Assembly (NCBI GenBank): GCA_965223105.1
Contig: OZ244987.1
Coordinates: 2,170,001-2,234,000 of the forward strand
Direction: 5' to 3'
DNA: 64,000 nt
Origin: JABDMH01 sp965223105
Lineage (GTDB): Bacteria > Bacteroidota > Bacteroidia > Chitinophagales > Saprospiraceae
Positions within the stretch are counted from its first letter, which is position 1. Each line of letters begins with the position of its first letter. The notes below the pieces were generated by a model. The model was not told the origin of the DNA. It searched no databases and saw only the letters and a program-made list of their open reading frames with translations. Positions 44,880-54,279 of this stretch are shown here, one piece after another. A program made the position numbers and the translations under genes.

Positions 44880-45071
44880 CTATATTCTTTTCACATTTAC
44901 GGCATTTAGACCCTTGCGTCCTTCAGCCAACTCAAACTGTACTTTGTCATTTTCGGCAATTTGGTCAATCAATCCCGAGGAGTGCACGAAGTACTCCTTA
45001 CTCGACTGATCGTCGACAATAAAGCCATAACCCTTCGATACATTAAAAAATTTAACGGTTCCTTCATTCAT
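44880..45071 (-). CDS. cold-shock domain protein
   Basis: A 63-residue CspA-family protein consisting of one cold-shock domain. The RNA-binding motifs RNP1 (KGYGFI, residues 13-18) and RNP2 (YFVHSS, residues 27-32) are intact. These proteins melt RNA structure and act as RNA chaperones, often under cold or growth control. About 150 bases lie upstream before the next gene, room for a regulated leader. A short GGACC/GGTCC hairpin lies just downstream, at 44859-44871. Confidence 0.92.
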   Translation of the reverse strand: MNEGTVKFFNVSKGYGFIVDDQSSKEYFVHSSGLIDQIAENDKVQFELAEGRKGLNAVNVKRI

Positions 45072-45221
45072 GGTGATAAATATTAATTAAAAAGATAAAT
45101 GTGTAAAGCATTTAAGTTGACAACGCAGTTTTTATCTGTTTCATCAACGTAACGGCTTCGATGAGTATTATGTTCGAGAGGTTTTTTGGTTTTTTTATTA
45201 TTGTAGTCATGGTCCCAATGT

Positions 45222-47075
45222 TCAAAAAAGATCAGCCAGTTGCATCCAGCGCTCTGTTCTTATCTCGATCTGGTCAATGATATCACCAATTTCTGAGCTT
45301 TTTTCCCTAATTTGATCTATACTGAGATGTTCAGTCGACAAAAGTTGCTCCAGAATGGCCTTTTCTGACTCAAGCGCTTCAATCTCCCTTTCCAATTTTC
45401 TGATTTCATTTTTCTCGCGCTTCGAAGCTTTTTTCCGATTGTGGTTTTCTTTTTTTACTCTTTGTTCGTCTTGTCGTTCTCGTGCCTTCTCGTTGCCATG
45501 ACTTTGGCTATCGAACCGGTATTCGGTATAAGTGCCATTGTATCCTTTGATCTGGCCATTTCCTTGCAGTATAAAGAGATGGTCAACCAACTTGTCCATG
45601 AAGTATCGATCGTGTGAAACCAAAATCAGGCACCCGGTAAATTCGTTCAAAAATTGTTCTAAGCTGTTCAAGGTAAGCAAATCCAAATCATTGGTAGGCT
45701 CATCAAGTATAAGGAAATTTGGATTCTTAATCAGAACCGTGATCAGATGCAACCGTCGCAACTCTCCTCCACTAAGTTTGACTACGGGTTTGTATTGTAC
45801 CGAAGGGGGAAACATGAAGTGGGTGAGGAATTGAGAGGCAGACACCTTGGTACCATTGGCCAGAATCAAATTTTCAGCAATACCCTTCACAACATCAATG
45901 ATTCGCTCATCTGGATTGATCTCTAGTCCTGACTGACGGTAGTGACCAAAGATGGTTGTCTCCCCTACATTCACCTTCCCAACATCAGGTTGAAGTTCTC
46001 CAGTCATTAATTTCAGCAGGGTCGATTTACCAGTGCCATTTGGTCCTACGATGCCAATACGGTCTCCCTTCTTAAAAGTGTAGGTGAATCCCTTAATAAG
46101 AGGCTCCCGATCAAAGGATTTGGAGATGTTTTTCAACTCAAGGATTTTTCCACCTACCCTTGACATTTTAACAGCTAGTGACAAACTTGCATTCCGGCTT
46201 CTATCTGCAACCTTAGTCGCCAGATCGGTCACGGCATTAATGCGCGATTTGGCCTTTGTGGTTCTGGCTTGAGGCATCCGCCGCATCCATTCTAGTTCTC
46301 TCCGCAGCATCTTATGGTCTCTCTCCCAGGTTCGATCTAGGATTGACTCCCTTTCAGCCCTTTTTTCGAGAAAATGTACATAGTTGCCGTTATGACGATA
46401 GAGTTGCCCTTTATGCAACTCTAGGATTTGATTGCACACAGCATCGAGAAAGTACCGATCGTGGGTGACCATAAACACCGAAATATTGGTTTTAGCCAAG
46501 TGATTTTCCAACCACTCTATCATATCAATATCCAGATGATTGGTGGGTTCGTCAAGTAGGAGGAGATCCGGAGAGTCGGCCAGCGCAACTGCCAAAGCTA
46601 GTCTCTTTTGTTGTCCTCCAGAAAGGTTACTGGTAGACTCATCTCGTTGGTTAATGCCAAACTTTGTCAGCAAGGTCTGCAGATCCCGATCGTAATCCCA
46701 TCCATTTAGCACATCGAGATGGGTGGAAAGTTCTTCGAGTTTGGCGGTTTCTCCTTTTTCCAATGCTCGGTGGTAGCTTGCAATGACTGACCTAATATTA
46801 TGATGAGCTGCATTGATAAAATCCTGGATGGTTTCTCCTTCACTGAATGTGGGCTTCTGAGGTAGATATCCTATGCGAATCCCTTCACGTACGGTTACCC
46901 TGCCCTCATCCGGAACATCCTGTCCGGCCAAAATTTTCAAGAGGCTGGACTTACCGGTACCATTGTTGGCAACTAACGCGATCTTTTCTCCCTTATGGAT
47001 ATTGAATGTTAAATCTTCAAACAGGATTTGTTCAGGATGTCGCTTGAGCAGTTCCTCTGCGGACAATATTACCAT
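45222..47075 (-). CDS. ABC-F family ATPase, Uup-like
   Basis: A 617-residue ABC-F protein with two ATP-binding cassettes and no membrane segments. Walker A motifs GTGKSSLLK and GTGKSTLLK, signatures LSGGQQKRLALA and LSGGELRRLHLI, and Walker B regions ending in DEPTNHLD and DEPTNDLD are all present. A linker region lies between the cassettes, and the C-terminus (about residues 540-610) is a charged coiled coil, as in Uup. ABC-F proteins bind the ribosome or DNA intermediates to affect translation or recombination. There is no antibiotic-resistance signature to single out. Confidence 0.9.
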   Translation of the reverse strand: MVILSAEELLKRHPEQILFEDLTFNIHKGEKIALVANNGTGKSSLLKILAGQDVPDEGRVTVREGIRIGYLPQKPTFSEGETIQDFINAAHHNIRSVIASYHRALEKGETAKLEELSTHLDVLNGWDYDRDLQTLLTKFGINQRDESTSNLSGGQQKRLALAVALADSPDLLLLDEPTNHLDIDMIEWLENHLAKTNISVFMVTHDRYFLDAVCNQILELHKGQLYRHNGNYVHFLEKRAERESILDRTWERDHKMLRRELEWMRRMPQARTTKAKSRINAVTDLATKVADRSRNASLSLAVKMSRVGGKILELKNISKSFDREPLIKGFTYTFKKGDRIGIVGPNGTGKSTLLKLMTGELQPDVGKVNVGETTIFGHYRQSGLEINPDERIIDVVKGIAENLILANGTKVSASQFLTHFMFPPSVQYKPVVKLSGGELRRLHLITVLIKNPNFLILDEPTNDLDLLTLNSLEQFLNEFTGCLILVSHDRYFMDKLVDHLFILQGNGQIKGYNGTYTEYRFDSQSHGNEKARERQDEQRVKKENHNRKKASKREKNEIRKLEREIEALESEKAILEQLLSTEHLSIDQIREKSSEIGDIIDQIEIRTERWMQLADLF

Positions 47076-47286
47076 AGATCTTCACTTTTCAGGCACAACC
47101 TTTGGATCTAGCCTGTACTAGAGACGGTCATAAGTATGTAAAGATCGAAAAATAAATGTTGATGCTTGGGAAACATTTGGCATCCTTAAAAAGCGATGAG
47201 ATTTTTTGTTAACAAAGTGTTATCTCGGGAGAGAGATTAAACCCTGGGTGAATGTCGAAGTCAAATGCCTGTAAAACAAACCAATA

Positions 47287-48495
47287 ATGAAAAATCTCAC
47301 ATCAACTTTAAGCCTAGTTATTTTACTTGCCCTGGCACATGCCGGAAGAGCAAATACTGTGGTTCAAGACAGCACGGGAATGCCTGGTGATCATCTCCAT
47401 TTGATGGCCGTTTTGGACCTATTCAAGAATGCTCCCTCCATAGAAGATTTTGAAAGGGCTCTAAACAGCAAAACGAATCATGTGAATAACCTTGATCTCA
47501 ATGGTGACGATCAAACCGATTATATCCGAGTTATCGATGAGGCGACGGATGATGTCCATGCTGTCATACTTCAGACGCCAATCAGTGCAAGTGAATCTCA
47601 GGACATAGCTGTTATAGAAATTGAAAAGACCGGATCGAATGAAGCCATGTTGCAGATTGTTGGAGATCCCGATGTGTATGGTGAGTCTGTGATCGTAGAA
47701 CCTATCGGGGAAGAAGATCAAGGTAAGGGTCCCTTTGTACATCACCGAGTTGGACTGGTGGTGAATGTCTGGTTTTGGCCTTCGGTGCGTTACATTTACA
47801 GGACCTCCTATCGCCTCTGGGTTTCACCCTGGCATTGGCACCATTATCCGGCCTGGTGGCGACCTTGGCGACCATTTTCATGGACAAGTTACCATCGACG
47901 CCATACACATCATACCCGTCGATATCACATTGTATATACTCATAGAATGGTTAGAGCACATCACGTGTATTTGCCGCGCAGACAGCGTTCATCAATAGTG
48001 GTCAATAGAAATTCAGCCCAGTTAAAGAGCTATCGCGCCAGACCGGAAGTGGTAAAAAGGAGCTCGCTGACCAACACTACCCTGACTAAGAAAGGGCCAG
48101 GCGGAGGTAAGATTACTGCCACGAAGAGTACCGCCAAGGTAGGGGTGACCAATGCAAAAGGCCACACTGCTGTAGGAAAGAAATCCAACACTAATGTTAC
48201 TGCCACCGGTCCTGGAGGTAGGCAAGTTTCTGTCGAGAAGAAGGAAGTTTCGGGCAAGGGCCATAATGGCCGAGGAGAAGCCGTTGGTCAGAGAACTTCG
48301 GTAACAAAACAGCTGAAAAGTAAACGTGGAGCGACCTTGAAAGGTACGAAATCGACGAGCCGTAAAGTGGCGAAATCAAAGCGAGGAGCTACGGCCCAAA
48401 AGGCGAAGACCAAAAGTGTGAAGGCCAAGTCTGCCAATGGCAAGAAAGTCGCTAAGAAAAGTCGAGTGGAGAAGAAAGTCAGAAAGCGCAAGTAG
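47287..48495 (+). CDS. secreted Trp/His-rich protein with Lys-rich tail
   Basis: A 402-residue protein with a signal peptide (residues 1-22, ending near AGRA). Residues 30-150 are acidic and carry an EF-hand-like DLNGDDQTD segment. The middle (about 160-235) is rich in Trp, His, Tyr and Arg (WVSPWHWHHYPAWWRPW). The last 170 residues are Lys/Ser/Thr/Gly-rich with histone-H1-like repeats such as KSKRGAT. The modular low-complexity layout suggests a surface or matrix protein. I do not recognise a specific function. Confidence 0.65.
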   Translation: MKNLTSTLSLVILLALAHAGRANTVVQDSTGMPGDHLHLMAVLDLFKNAPSIEDFERALNSKTNHVNNLDLNGDDQTDYIRVIDEATDDVHAVILQTPISASESQDIAVIEIEKTGSNEAMLQIVGDPDVYGESVIVEPIGEEDQGKGPFVHHRVGLVVNVWFWPSVRYIYRTSYRLWVSPWHWHHYPAWWRPWRPFSWTSYHRRHTHHTRRYHIVYTHRMVRAHHVYLPRRQRSSIVVNRNSAQLKSYRARPEVVKRSSLTNTTLTKKGPGGGKITATKSTAKVGVTNAKGHTAVGKKSNTNVTATGPGGRQVSVEKKEVSGKGHNGRGEAVGQRTSVTKQLKSKRGATLKGTKSTSRKVAKSKRGATAQKAKTKSVKAKSANGKKVAKKSRVEKKVRKRK

Positions 48496-48600
48496 TACCC
48501 TGCGCATCAAGAATCTTGCTGATATTTTAGTGAACAGTCAATGCTTTCTGCACTGTGGTATGCCTTTGAAGCATCTGCCGGGATGGCTATACCCACCTGT

Positions 48601-49497
48601 TTACTTCTCTACCATTTCGGAAGACGACAAACGCTTGAGCAGCAGTGTACTGATGACAATGCATATTCCACCCAGCAGCATATTGATTGTCAATGCATCA
48701 CCCATAAATATTACTCCAGTAGCCACTGCACTGACAATCTCAAAGTAGTGAATAATTGAAGCTCTGGAGGCCGGCAAATGCTTGAGACCAAAGAAGAAGA
48801 AATGAAAAAGGGCGATACCCATAATGCTACCATAAGATAAGCTCAATATCCAATCAGCGTAACCCGGCCATGGAGCCACAATGAAAAAGGGAAGAAAGCA
48901 TATGGATCCTACAATATTTTGATAGAATATAATCTCATTTCGGCTGTATTCTTGAATTTCGGACTTGAACATCACATAGCTGATCGAAAAGAAAAGGGCA
49001 GAACCCAGCGCAGAACTTATTCCAATGACATCCGCACTGCTGATGGAAAAGCCATAGTCCAAATACACGAGAAAAATTCCGAGAAAGGCCAAAACCAGGA
49101 GGCCAATTTGCCGGATTCCAATGTTTTCCCTTAGCCAGATAAATCCCATGATATTCACAAAAATTGGCCAAGTAAACAATATAATCACCGCCGTACTGAT
49201 TGATGTGTATATATAGGCCATGATGAAAAGGTACATACGTACGGCATTGAAGCATGAAGCCAACAACATTTTTTGGTAATTGCCTCTGAAAAATGGTACT
49301 TGCTTCCAACGCAACCAGATGCCCAAAACAGCAGCAGGTACTATTGTCCGGACAAAAGCCAGGCTCCCTGCATCCATGTGTATATGCTTGATAAAAAGAC
49401 CCGTAAAACCAGCAATAATAGCGCCGCCCAGCACAGCAAAATAGGCTTGGCGCCGATCTATGCTCGAGGACTTCGACTTAAGAGTTACGCCTTTCAT
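48601..49497 (-). CDS. EamA/DMT-family transporter
   Basis: About 298 residues from ATG 49497 with ten predicted membrane helices arranged as two EamA repeats. Conserved features include FTGLFIKHIHMDAGSLAFVRTIVPA near the N-terminus in two halves, and the HFFFFGLKHLPASRASIIHYFE segment in the second repeat. DMT proteins export or import small metabolites such as amino acids; the cargo cannot be read here. ATG 49497 is chosen because the longer frame adds a Lys/Cys-rich, non-family N-terminus. Confidence 0.8.
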   Translation of the reverse strand: MKGVTLKSKSSSIDRRQAYFAVLGGAIIAGFTGLFIKHIHMDAGSLAFVRTIVPAAVLGIWLRWKQVPFFRGNYQKMLLASCFNAVRMYLFIMAYIYTSISTAVIILFTWPIFVNIMGFIWLRENIGIRQIGLLVLAFLGIFLVYLDYGFSISSADVIGISSALGSALFFSISYVMFKSEIQEYSRNEIIFYQNIVGSICFLPFFIVAPWPGYADWILSLSYGSIMGIALFHFFFFGLKHLPASRASIIHYFEIVSAVATGVIFMGDALTINMLLGGICIVISTLLLKRLSSSEMVEK

Positions 49498-49587
49498 AAA
49501 AGGCCTGCAAAATCCTTGATTTATCTGAACTAGACAAGTTTTTGTCTGTGACCGAGATGGACATTCTCCTTGATATGCTCTCAATTC

Positions 49588-50856
49588 TTAGGCATCTCTG
49601 GCCAGTTGTTTTACGGCGTTGACGAAAGTATCCAGTTCTTTTCTGGAGGTATATAAATTGGGTGATATCCGGCATCCATGCACACCGGCTCCGTCTATCG
49701 CCACTGTCCAGATCCGGTGTTCATTGAGAAGGCGCTCAGCCATTTCTTTGGGCTTCATCCCTTCGATACCCACATTTCCAATTCCACATGATCTTTCCTC
49801 TTCCTCGGGAGTGTTGACCACAATACCTGGTTGATGTCGAAGTTGATCTGACCAATACCGTTGCAGAAACCTCAGGCGGGCTTCCTTCCGCTTTGGTCCG
49901 ATGCGGTTGTGATATTCAATGGCATTCCCAACCGCAAGATCCGTATGTACGGGATGAGTGCCGGTATGGTTGAGTTTATAGATGTCATGATCTTCCTTAC
50001 CCATATCGCCAAACATCTGCCAGAGGGTAGGTATTTTTTGTCTTCGTACATAAAGCAACCCTGCACCCAACGGTGCACTGAGCCATTTGTGCAAACTACT
50101 GCCGTAGTAGTCACCATCGAGGTCCTTAAGTGAAAAGTCAAAGTGACCAAAAGCATGTGCTCCGTCTATCATGACATCTACTCCCTTAGCATGAGCCATA
50201 TCACAGATCTTTCTGACCGGAAGAATCTGTCCGGTAATATTGATGATGTGGCAGACCATCAGCAACTTAGTCCTTTCCGTGATGGCGCTCTCATAGAGCT
50301 GCACGATTTCTTCATCTGATTTTGGATGATTAGGAACGGATACTACCTTGTTTTTCATTCCAAATCTACGCGCCTGGAGGGTAAACATATCTCTCATGGC
50401 TCCGTAATCCTGTTCTGCCATTACGGCCTCATCACCTTCTTCCCAATCATAACCGGCAATTACCGTGTCCAGAGATTCTGTAGTATTTCTGGTAAGGATG
50501 ATCTCATCTGGATCGCAGTCTGCCAACTCGGCGAGCTGTGTACAGATATGCTTTTTGTTGTCCCACTGAACAGTACGCATGTACCATGATCCTTGATAAT
50601 TGATTTCGCGTACGTGATGGATTAGATTCTCCAGTGTTTCCTGTGGGATAAAACAATAGTAGCCATTTTCAAGATTGATATAATCGGGTTTGAGCCGGTA
50701 GCCACTCCTGATCTGGTGCCAAAAATCTTCATTAGAAGCCAATTCTTCAGGTGAATGGTCTAGGAAGCGATTGATAATTTGATCTAGATGTTTAAATATC
50801 GGTGCGGCTCCGATACTTGCTAAGCCAAATTTCTTGAGGAATGTTCTCTTATCCAT
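49588..50856 (-). CDS. class V PLP-dependent aminotransferase-like protein
   Basis: A 422-residue fold-type I PLP enzyme of the class V group. The Asp that pairs with the cofactor ring is D231 (MIDGAHAFG) and the Schiff-base lysine is K257 (SSLHKWLSAPLG). The closest pattern is the isopenicillin-N-epimerase/cysteine-desulfurase-like branch. The first 20 residues (KRTFLKKFGLASIGAAPIF) look like a weak Tat-type or membrane-targeting leader, so the enzyme may be exported. The substrate is unknown. Confidence 0.8.
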   Translation of the reverse strand: MDKRTFLKKFGLASIGAAPIFKHLDQIINRFLDHSPEELASNEDFWHQIRSGYRLKPDYINLENGYYCFIPQETLENLIHHVREINYQGSWYMRTVQWDNKKHICTQLAELADCDPDEIILTRNTTESLDTVIAGYDWEEGDEAVMAEQDYGAMRDMFTLQARRFGMKNKVVSVPNHPKSDEEIVQLYESAITERTKLLMVCHIINITGQILPVRKICDMAHAKGVDVMIDGAHAFGHFDFSLKDLDGDYYGSSLHKWLSAPLGAGLLYVRRQKIPTLWQMFGDMGKEDHDIYKLNHTGTHPVHTDLAVGNAIEYHNRIGPKRKEARLRFLQRYWSDQLRHQPGIVVNTPEEEERSCGIGNVGIEGMKPKEMAERLLNEHRIWTVAIDGAGVHGCRISPNLYTSRKELDTFVNAVKQLARDA

Positions 50857-50874
50857 AATTACATTTTTTTTGGA

Positions 50875-51540
50875 TCAAATTTTATCCAAGAATTCTCTGG
50901 TATATGTGGCTAATAAGGCTAATCCCTGCTCGTTGGTTATTCCTGATTTTTTGGTGAAGGAAAAACCGTGACTGGCACCGTTTAAAACAACGAGTGATGC
51001 TTGGGGAAGAGTATCAATAAGGGGCCTGAGAAGATTCAGCCGGGCCAGATTGTCTCTATCTCCTTGCAAAAAAAGCATAGGCAAATCAATCTCCTTTAAG
51101 TGCTCACCCCGTTCATTTCCTGGTTTTGCTGGTGAGTGCAGTGGGAATCCAAAAAATACCAGTGCTGAGACTTGGTCAGGATTCTTGGCAGCAACAAACT
51201 GGGAAGACATTCGACCACCAAAGGATTTACCAGACAATACCAGAGGTAAGTGAAACCGCTCAGCAGCGCTTTCCATACAAGCCTCGATGGTTTTATGTGC
51301 GACAGCTGGTACGTCCGGCCTTCTTTTTCCTTTCTCTATGTAAGGAAATTGATACCGCAAGGTGGCCAACCTCTTGTCGGCCAGGCACTGTGCAAGATCA
51401 GCCATGAAAGGGTGTTCCATTCCGGCACCGGCTCCATGCCCCATTAGTAAGAGATGTGTTGCACCTGGGGGTTCTATAAAGAGGGTACTGACGGTTCCGA
51501 TACGATCACTGACAAACTGGGTACCTTTTTGTTCAACCAC
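50875..51540 (-). CDS. alpha/beta hydrolase, Tex30/KANL3-like
   Basis: A 221-residue alpha/beta hydrolase. The nucleophile elbow is Ser106 (SGKSFGGR), the acid is probably Asp161 or Asp163 (GDRDN) and the histidine is His191 (GASHGFSF). The N-terminal LLMGHGAGAGMEHPFM block marks the Tex30/KANL3-like group, a small soluble hydrolase family of mostly unknown substrate. It lies 18 bases after the aminotransferase gene on the same strand in coordinate order, and diverges from ddl. Confidence 0.8.
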   Translation of the reverse strand: MVEQKGTQFVSDRIGTVSTLFIEPPGATHLLLMGHGAGAGMEHPFMADLAQCLADKRLATLRYQFPYIEKGKRRPDVPAVAHKTIEACMESAAERFHLPLVLSGKSFGGRMSSQFVAAKNPDQVSALVFFGFPLHSPAKPGNERGEHLKEIDLPMLFLQGDRDNLARLNLLRPLIDTLPQASLVVLNGASHGFSFTKKSGITNEQGLALLATYTREFLDKI

Positions 51541-51768
51541 GTTAGTTCTTTTAGATTGCGCTTGTTCTGAACGTTACATGGGCATGGCTTAGGTGAATAT
51601 TATGCTCGCATTCGTGGTTGCAAAGAGAGCTTCGATTCCTGCTCATATGGTTAAAGATAGCGAATCCTGGTAGGTGAGAAAAGTCTTTCTAGGGTAGGAG
51701 GGTAGGCTGAAGATCGAAGTGACTGTGAGTCATGTGATTGAAATTGGGTATCATCGTGTTTATAATAC

Positions 51769-52737
51769 ATGCAAATGATACATGTCGCCATTTTAACGGG
51801 AGGCCCCTCAGCTGAACGTGGGATTTCTGAGAAGAGTGCGCAATGCGTGGCAACTTACTTAGATGCTTTCAAGTATACCTACCGGTACATCGTGATGGAG
51901 AAAGAGGGCTGGTTTGAGAAGAGTACGGGTTCGCGAGTAGACTTGAATGATTTTAGCCTCATCATTGACGGTCAGAGAGAGTTTTTTGATTTTGTCTTTC
52001 TGATGATCCATGGCACTCCAGCTGAAGACGGAAAGATCCAGGGATATTTTGAATACCTGCGTATTCCACACAGTACCTGCCATACCTTGACGGCCTCACT
52101 TACTTTCAACAAACAAAAATGTAAAGATTATTTATCTGCTCATGAAGTTGCCATGGCACCATCCATGCTCATCAAGGACGGTGATCAATGGAATGTAGAA
52201 AAGTTTTCGTCTCTGGGCCTTCCACTATTTGTCAAGCCCAATAATAATGGCTCTAGTTATGGAATCAGCAAGGTCAAGCACTACGATGAAATGCAGACTG
52301 CTATTCGCAAAGCACTGCAGTACGATACTGAAGTCGTTGTCGAGGCATTTTTAGAGGGGCGCGAATTTGGTTGTGGTATTGTCAAGGAAGGTGACCATCT
52401 TCATGTATTTCCAATTACTGAGATCATTCCTGATGCAGAATTCTTTACCTATGAAGCAAAATACGAAGGGGCAAGCGAGGAGATCACACCTGCAGTTCTT
52501 CCAGACCGACTTACGCAAGAATGCCAGGAAATCTCCCGTCAGGTGTACCATATTCTTGACTGTCGAGGAATGGTACGATTTGATTATATCTTAGTCGGCG
52601 AGACATTTTATTTATTGGAAGCAAACACCATTCCTGGAATGAGTGAAGCCAGTATAATTCCACAGCAAGCCCAAGCATATGGATGGAGCATTACCAAATT
52701 ATTGGACATAGTGATAGAAGATTGTTTGGCCAAATAA
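51769..52737 (+). CDS. ddl: D-alanine--D-alanine ligase
   Basis: A 322-residue ATP-grasp enzyme. The family motifs are GGPSAERGISEKSA at the N-terminus, the ATP-binding VKPNNNGSSYGISKV, and the C-terminal LLEANTIPGMSEASIIP. It joins two D-alanines for the peptidoglycan stem peptide. The glutamate of the metal site is present (LLEAN). A second ATG at 51775 is a possible start. The gene is isolated from other cell-wall genes and diverges from the hydrolase gene across a 228-base gap in which I see nothing definite. Confidence 0.92.
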   Translation: MQMIHVAILTGGPSAERGISEKSAQCVATYLDAFKYTYRYIVMEKEGWFEKSTGSRVDLNDFSLIIDGQREFFDFVFLMIHGTPAEDGKIQGYFEYLRIPHSTCHTLTASLTFNKQKCKDYLSAHEVAMAPSMLIKDGDQWNVEKFSSLGLPLFVKPNNNGSSYGISKVKHYDEMQTAIRKALQYDTEVVVEAFLEGREFGCGIVKEGDHLHVFPITEIIPDAEFFTYEAKYEGASEEITPAVLPDRLTQECQEISRQVYHILDCRGMVRFDYILVGETFYLLEANTIPGMSEASIIPQQAQAYGWSITKLLDIVIEDCLAK

Positions 52738-52850
52738 GTTTGTCTGCCTACCGGACCAATTGGAGCTATGCTCGTTTGCTATTCTGTTTTCTTTCAAGTT
52801 TGTAGTTAGGTCACAGTGTTGTTGCTAGAGACACGTGGTTAGTTCTTACT

Positions 52851-52890
52851 GGGCATTGAGATGCCCACCTGGGGTGGTTCGATCCCACCC
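52851..52890 (+). other. tRNA-like arms without a complete tRNA
   Basis: GGTGG-TTCGATC-CCACC (within 52873-52889) is a perfect T-arm with the TTCGATC loop. Just upstream, GGGCA/TGCCC (52851-52866) forms a hairpin where an anticodon arm would be. A seven-base loop with correct stems and a matching acceptor could not be formed, so this is at most a tRNA relic or a tRNA-like structure. Confidence 0.3.
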
Positions 52891-52901
52891 GGATGGCTTC
52901 T

Positions 52902-53939
52902 TCAGCTATGACTGCTGTGACTCTGGCTATTATGGTAGCTAAGGTACAGGTCGCGTACCCTTGCTTTTACACTCTCTAACAGTGACTTGGGTGCCAGCAC
53001 TTCAAGTCTTTCTCCAAATGACAGTAATACACTTTCCAATTCAAAGTTCGGAATGACTTCGATCGAAAATACGTGAGTCTTGCCCTCTTCTTTAATCAAA
53101 TTTTGGGAAGGATGAAGTGGTTTGGTGATCAGATATTTGGCGTCATCTCCCTGTACTTGAAACAGGACTTTCTCAATTTCCTTTCCCTTTGGGAGGGTAA
53201 TGCCAATGATGTTGTCAAAGTAATGCGTGGGATCAAAGCCCTCCATTTTGTGATAGCGAATGGGTGCTTTTTCTATGTTTTGTAAACGGTCTAGAGCAAA
53301 ATTTCGGAGGTCTTTACGCATATGATCCCAGCAAACCAGGAACCAACGGTTGTCGTATTCTTTGATGAGATAAGGACTAACCGTTCGTTTATAGGGCTCG
53401 TCCAAGTGGAAGGGTTGGTAGGTAATCTCCAGAACGTTTTCGTTTTGGATAAAGTCATACAACGCATGAAGCCATCGCTGCCCTGGTTCATTCAGACTAT
53501 GGTCAAAATGGATCATGTTTCTCTGGGTTGGTTCCTGCAGAGTGACCGTATGCTGTAACTTAGTGATAATGTTTTCGATGCCCGAAGTATTTTGAAATCC
53601 CTGAAAATTCTTGAGTATTGAAAGAGCGTATTGTAATTCGAACAAGTCATCACGACTGAGCGGAAACTTTTGTATGGAAAAATCAGGATCCTCATAACGG
53701 TACCCCCGGCTAATCCGATCAAAGACAATAGGGGCAACATAGCCCAGCTTACCACTGCGCATATACTGAATATCATACATAATGGTACGTCGGGAAGGGA
53801 TCACATCAATACCCTCGTATTCGTAGATCTTATCGGCACATGCGTCTGCGAGTTCTTCCCAGGTCCACCCTTGTGGTCGCTTGGTGAGACATTCATCAAT
53901 GGTTCGGTATCTAATCAAGGCATGTAAATTGGTCGGCAT
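52902..53939 (-). CDS. WYL-domain transcriptional regulator
   Basis: A 345-residue regulator. The first 70 residues form a helix-turn-helix-like domain (TWEELADACADKIYEYEG, SRRTIMYDIQYM). A WYL domain lies at about residues 150-240, with VLEITYQPFHLDEPYKRTVSP and EYDNRWFLVCWDHM, and a WCX-type C-terminal domain follows. WYL proteins often sense DNA-damage signals such as single-stranded DNA. It diverges from a small membrane protein gene and rmuC, and an inverted repeat lies 82 bases upstream. That layout fits a regulator of the rmuC side. Confidence 0.85.
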   Translation of the reverse strand: MPTNLHALIRYRTIDECLTKRPQGWTWEELADACADKIYEYEGIDVIPSRRTIMYDIQYMRSGKLGYVAPIVFDRISRGYRYEDPDFSIQKFPLSRDDLFELQYALSILKNFQGFQNTSGIENIITKLQHTVTLQEPTQRNMIHFDHSLNEPGQRWLHALYDFIQNENVLEITYQPFHLDEPYKRTVSPYLIKEYDNRWFLVCWDHMRKDLRNFALDRLQNIEKAPIRYHKMEGFDPTHYFDNIIGITLPKGKEIEKVLFQVQGDDAKYLITKPLHPSQNLIKEEGKTHVFSIEVIPNFELESVLLSFGERLEVLAPKSLLESVKARVRDLYLSYHNSQSHSSHS

Positions 53940-54020
53940 GATGACGGTAACTTATTTAATATTCTCATTAGGAACGCAGAAAACATATAAAAAAATAAAA
54001 ATATGTCTTTTTTAGTTACA

Positions 54021-54037
54021 GTGCAAAAACATTGCAC
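54021..54037. promoter_or_regulatory. inverted repeat between WYL regulator and small gene
   Basis: GTGCAA (54021-54026) and TTGCAC (54032-54037) are perfect arms around AAACA. The site sits between the divergent WYL regulator (start 53939) and the small membrane protein (start 54095). It is the best candidate for the WYL operator. Confidence 0.45.
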
Positions 54038-54094
54038 AGGGAAAGTCTAGCATTGTGATATCGTTTGTAACTAACACTTAAAAACACAAGACTC

Positions 54095-54187
54095 ATGGCA
54101 CACATTTTACTCATTGCGATTATCGCTCTTGGACTGCTGACTTTCATGAACATTGTTGCAAGCATGTTTAGCAGCAGGATGAGATAA
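54095..54187 (+). CDS. 30-residue single-span membrane protein
   Basis: A 30-codon ORF (ATG 54095, TAA 54185) encodes a protein with one hydrophobic span (ILLIAIIALGLLTFMNIVA) and a basic end (SSRMR). The A-rich sequence before the ATG is typical of Bacteroidota translation starts. Its position between a WYL regulator and rmuC, with a strong hairpin right after, supports a real small gene. Function unknown. Confidence 0.5.
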   Translation: MAHILLIAIIALGLLTFMNIVASMFSSRMR

Positions 54188-54193
54188 GGGTAT

Positions 54194-54238
54194 GGAGATC
54201 TTGCTTTTTCGTCAGGAAGAAGGCAGAGCAAGATCTCC
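54194..54238 (+). terminator. 12-bp stem hairpin after the small gene
   Basis: GGAGATCTTGCT (54194-54205) and AGCAAGATCTCC (54227-54238) are perfect arms around a 21-base loop. No clear T run follows. It may terminate the small gene, or it may be the main stem of an RNA. The rmuC start is 42 bases downstream. Confidence 0.5.
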
Positions 54239-54279
54239 TAAATAGGCTGATTTTGGCAAGGAAACATTAAATCTCTGAT

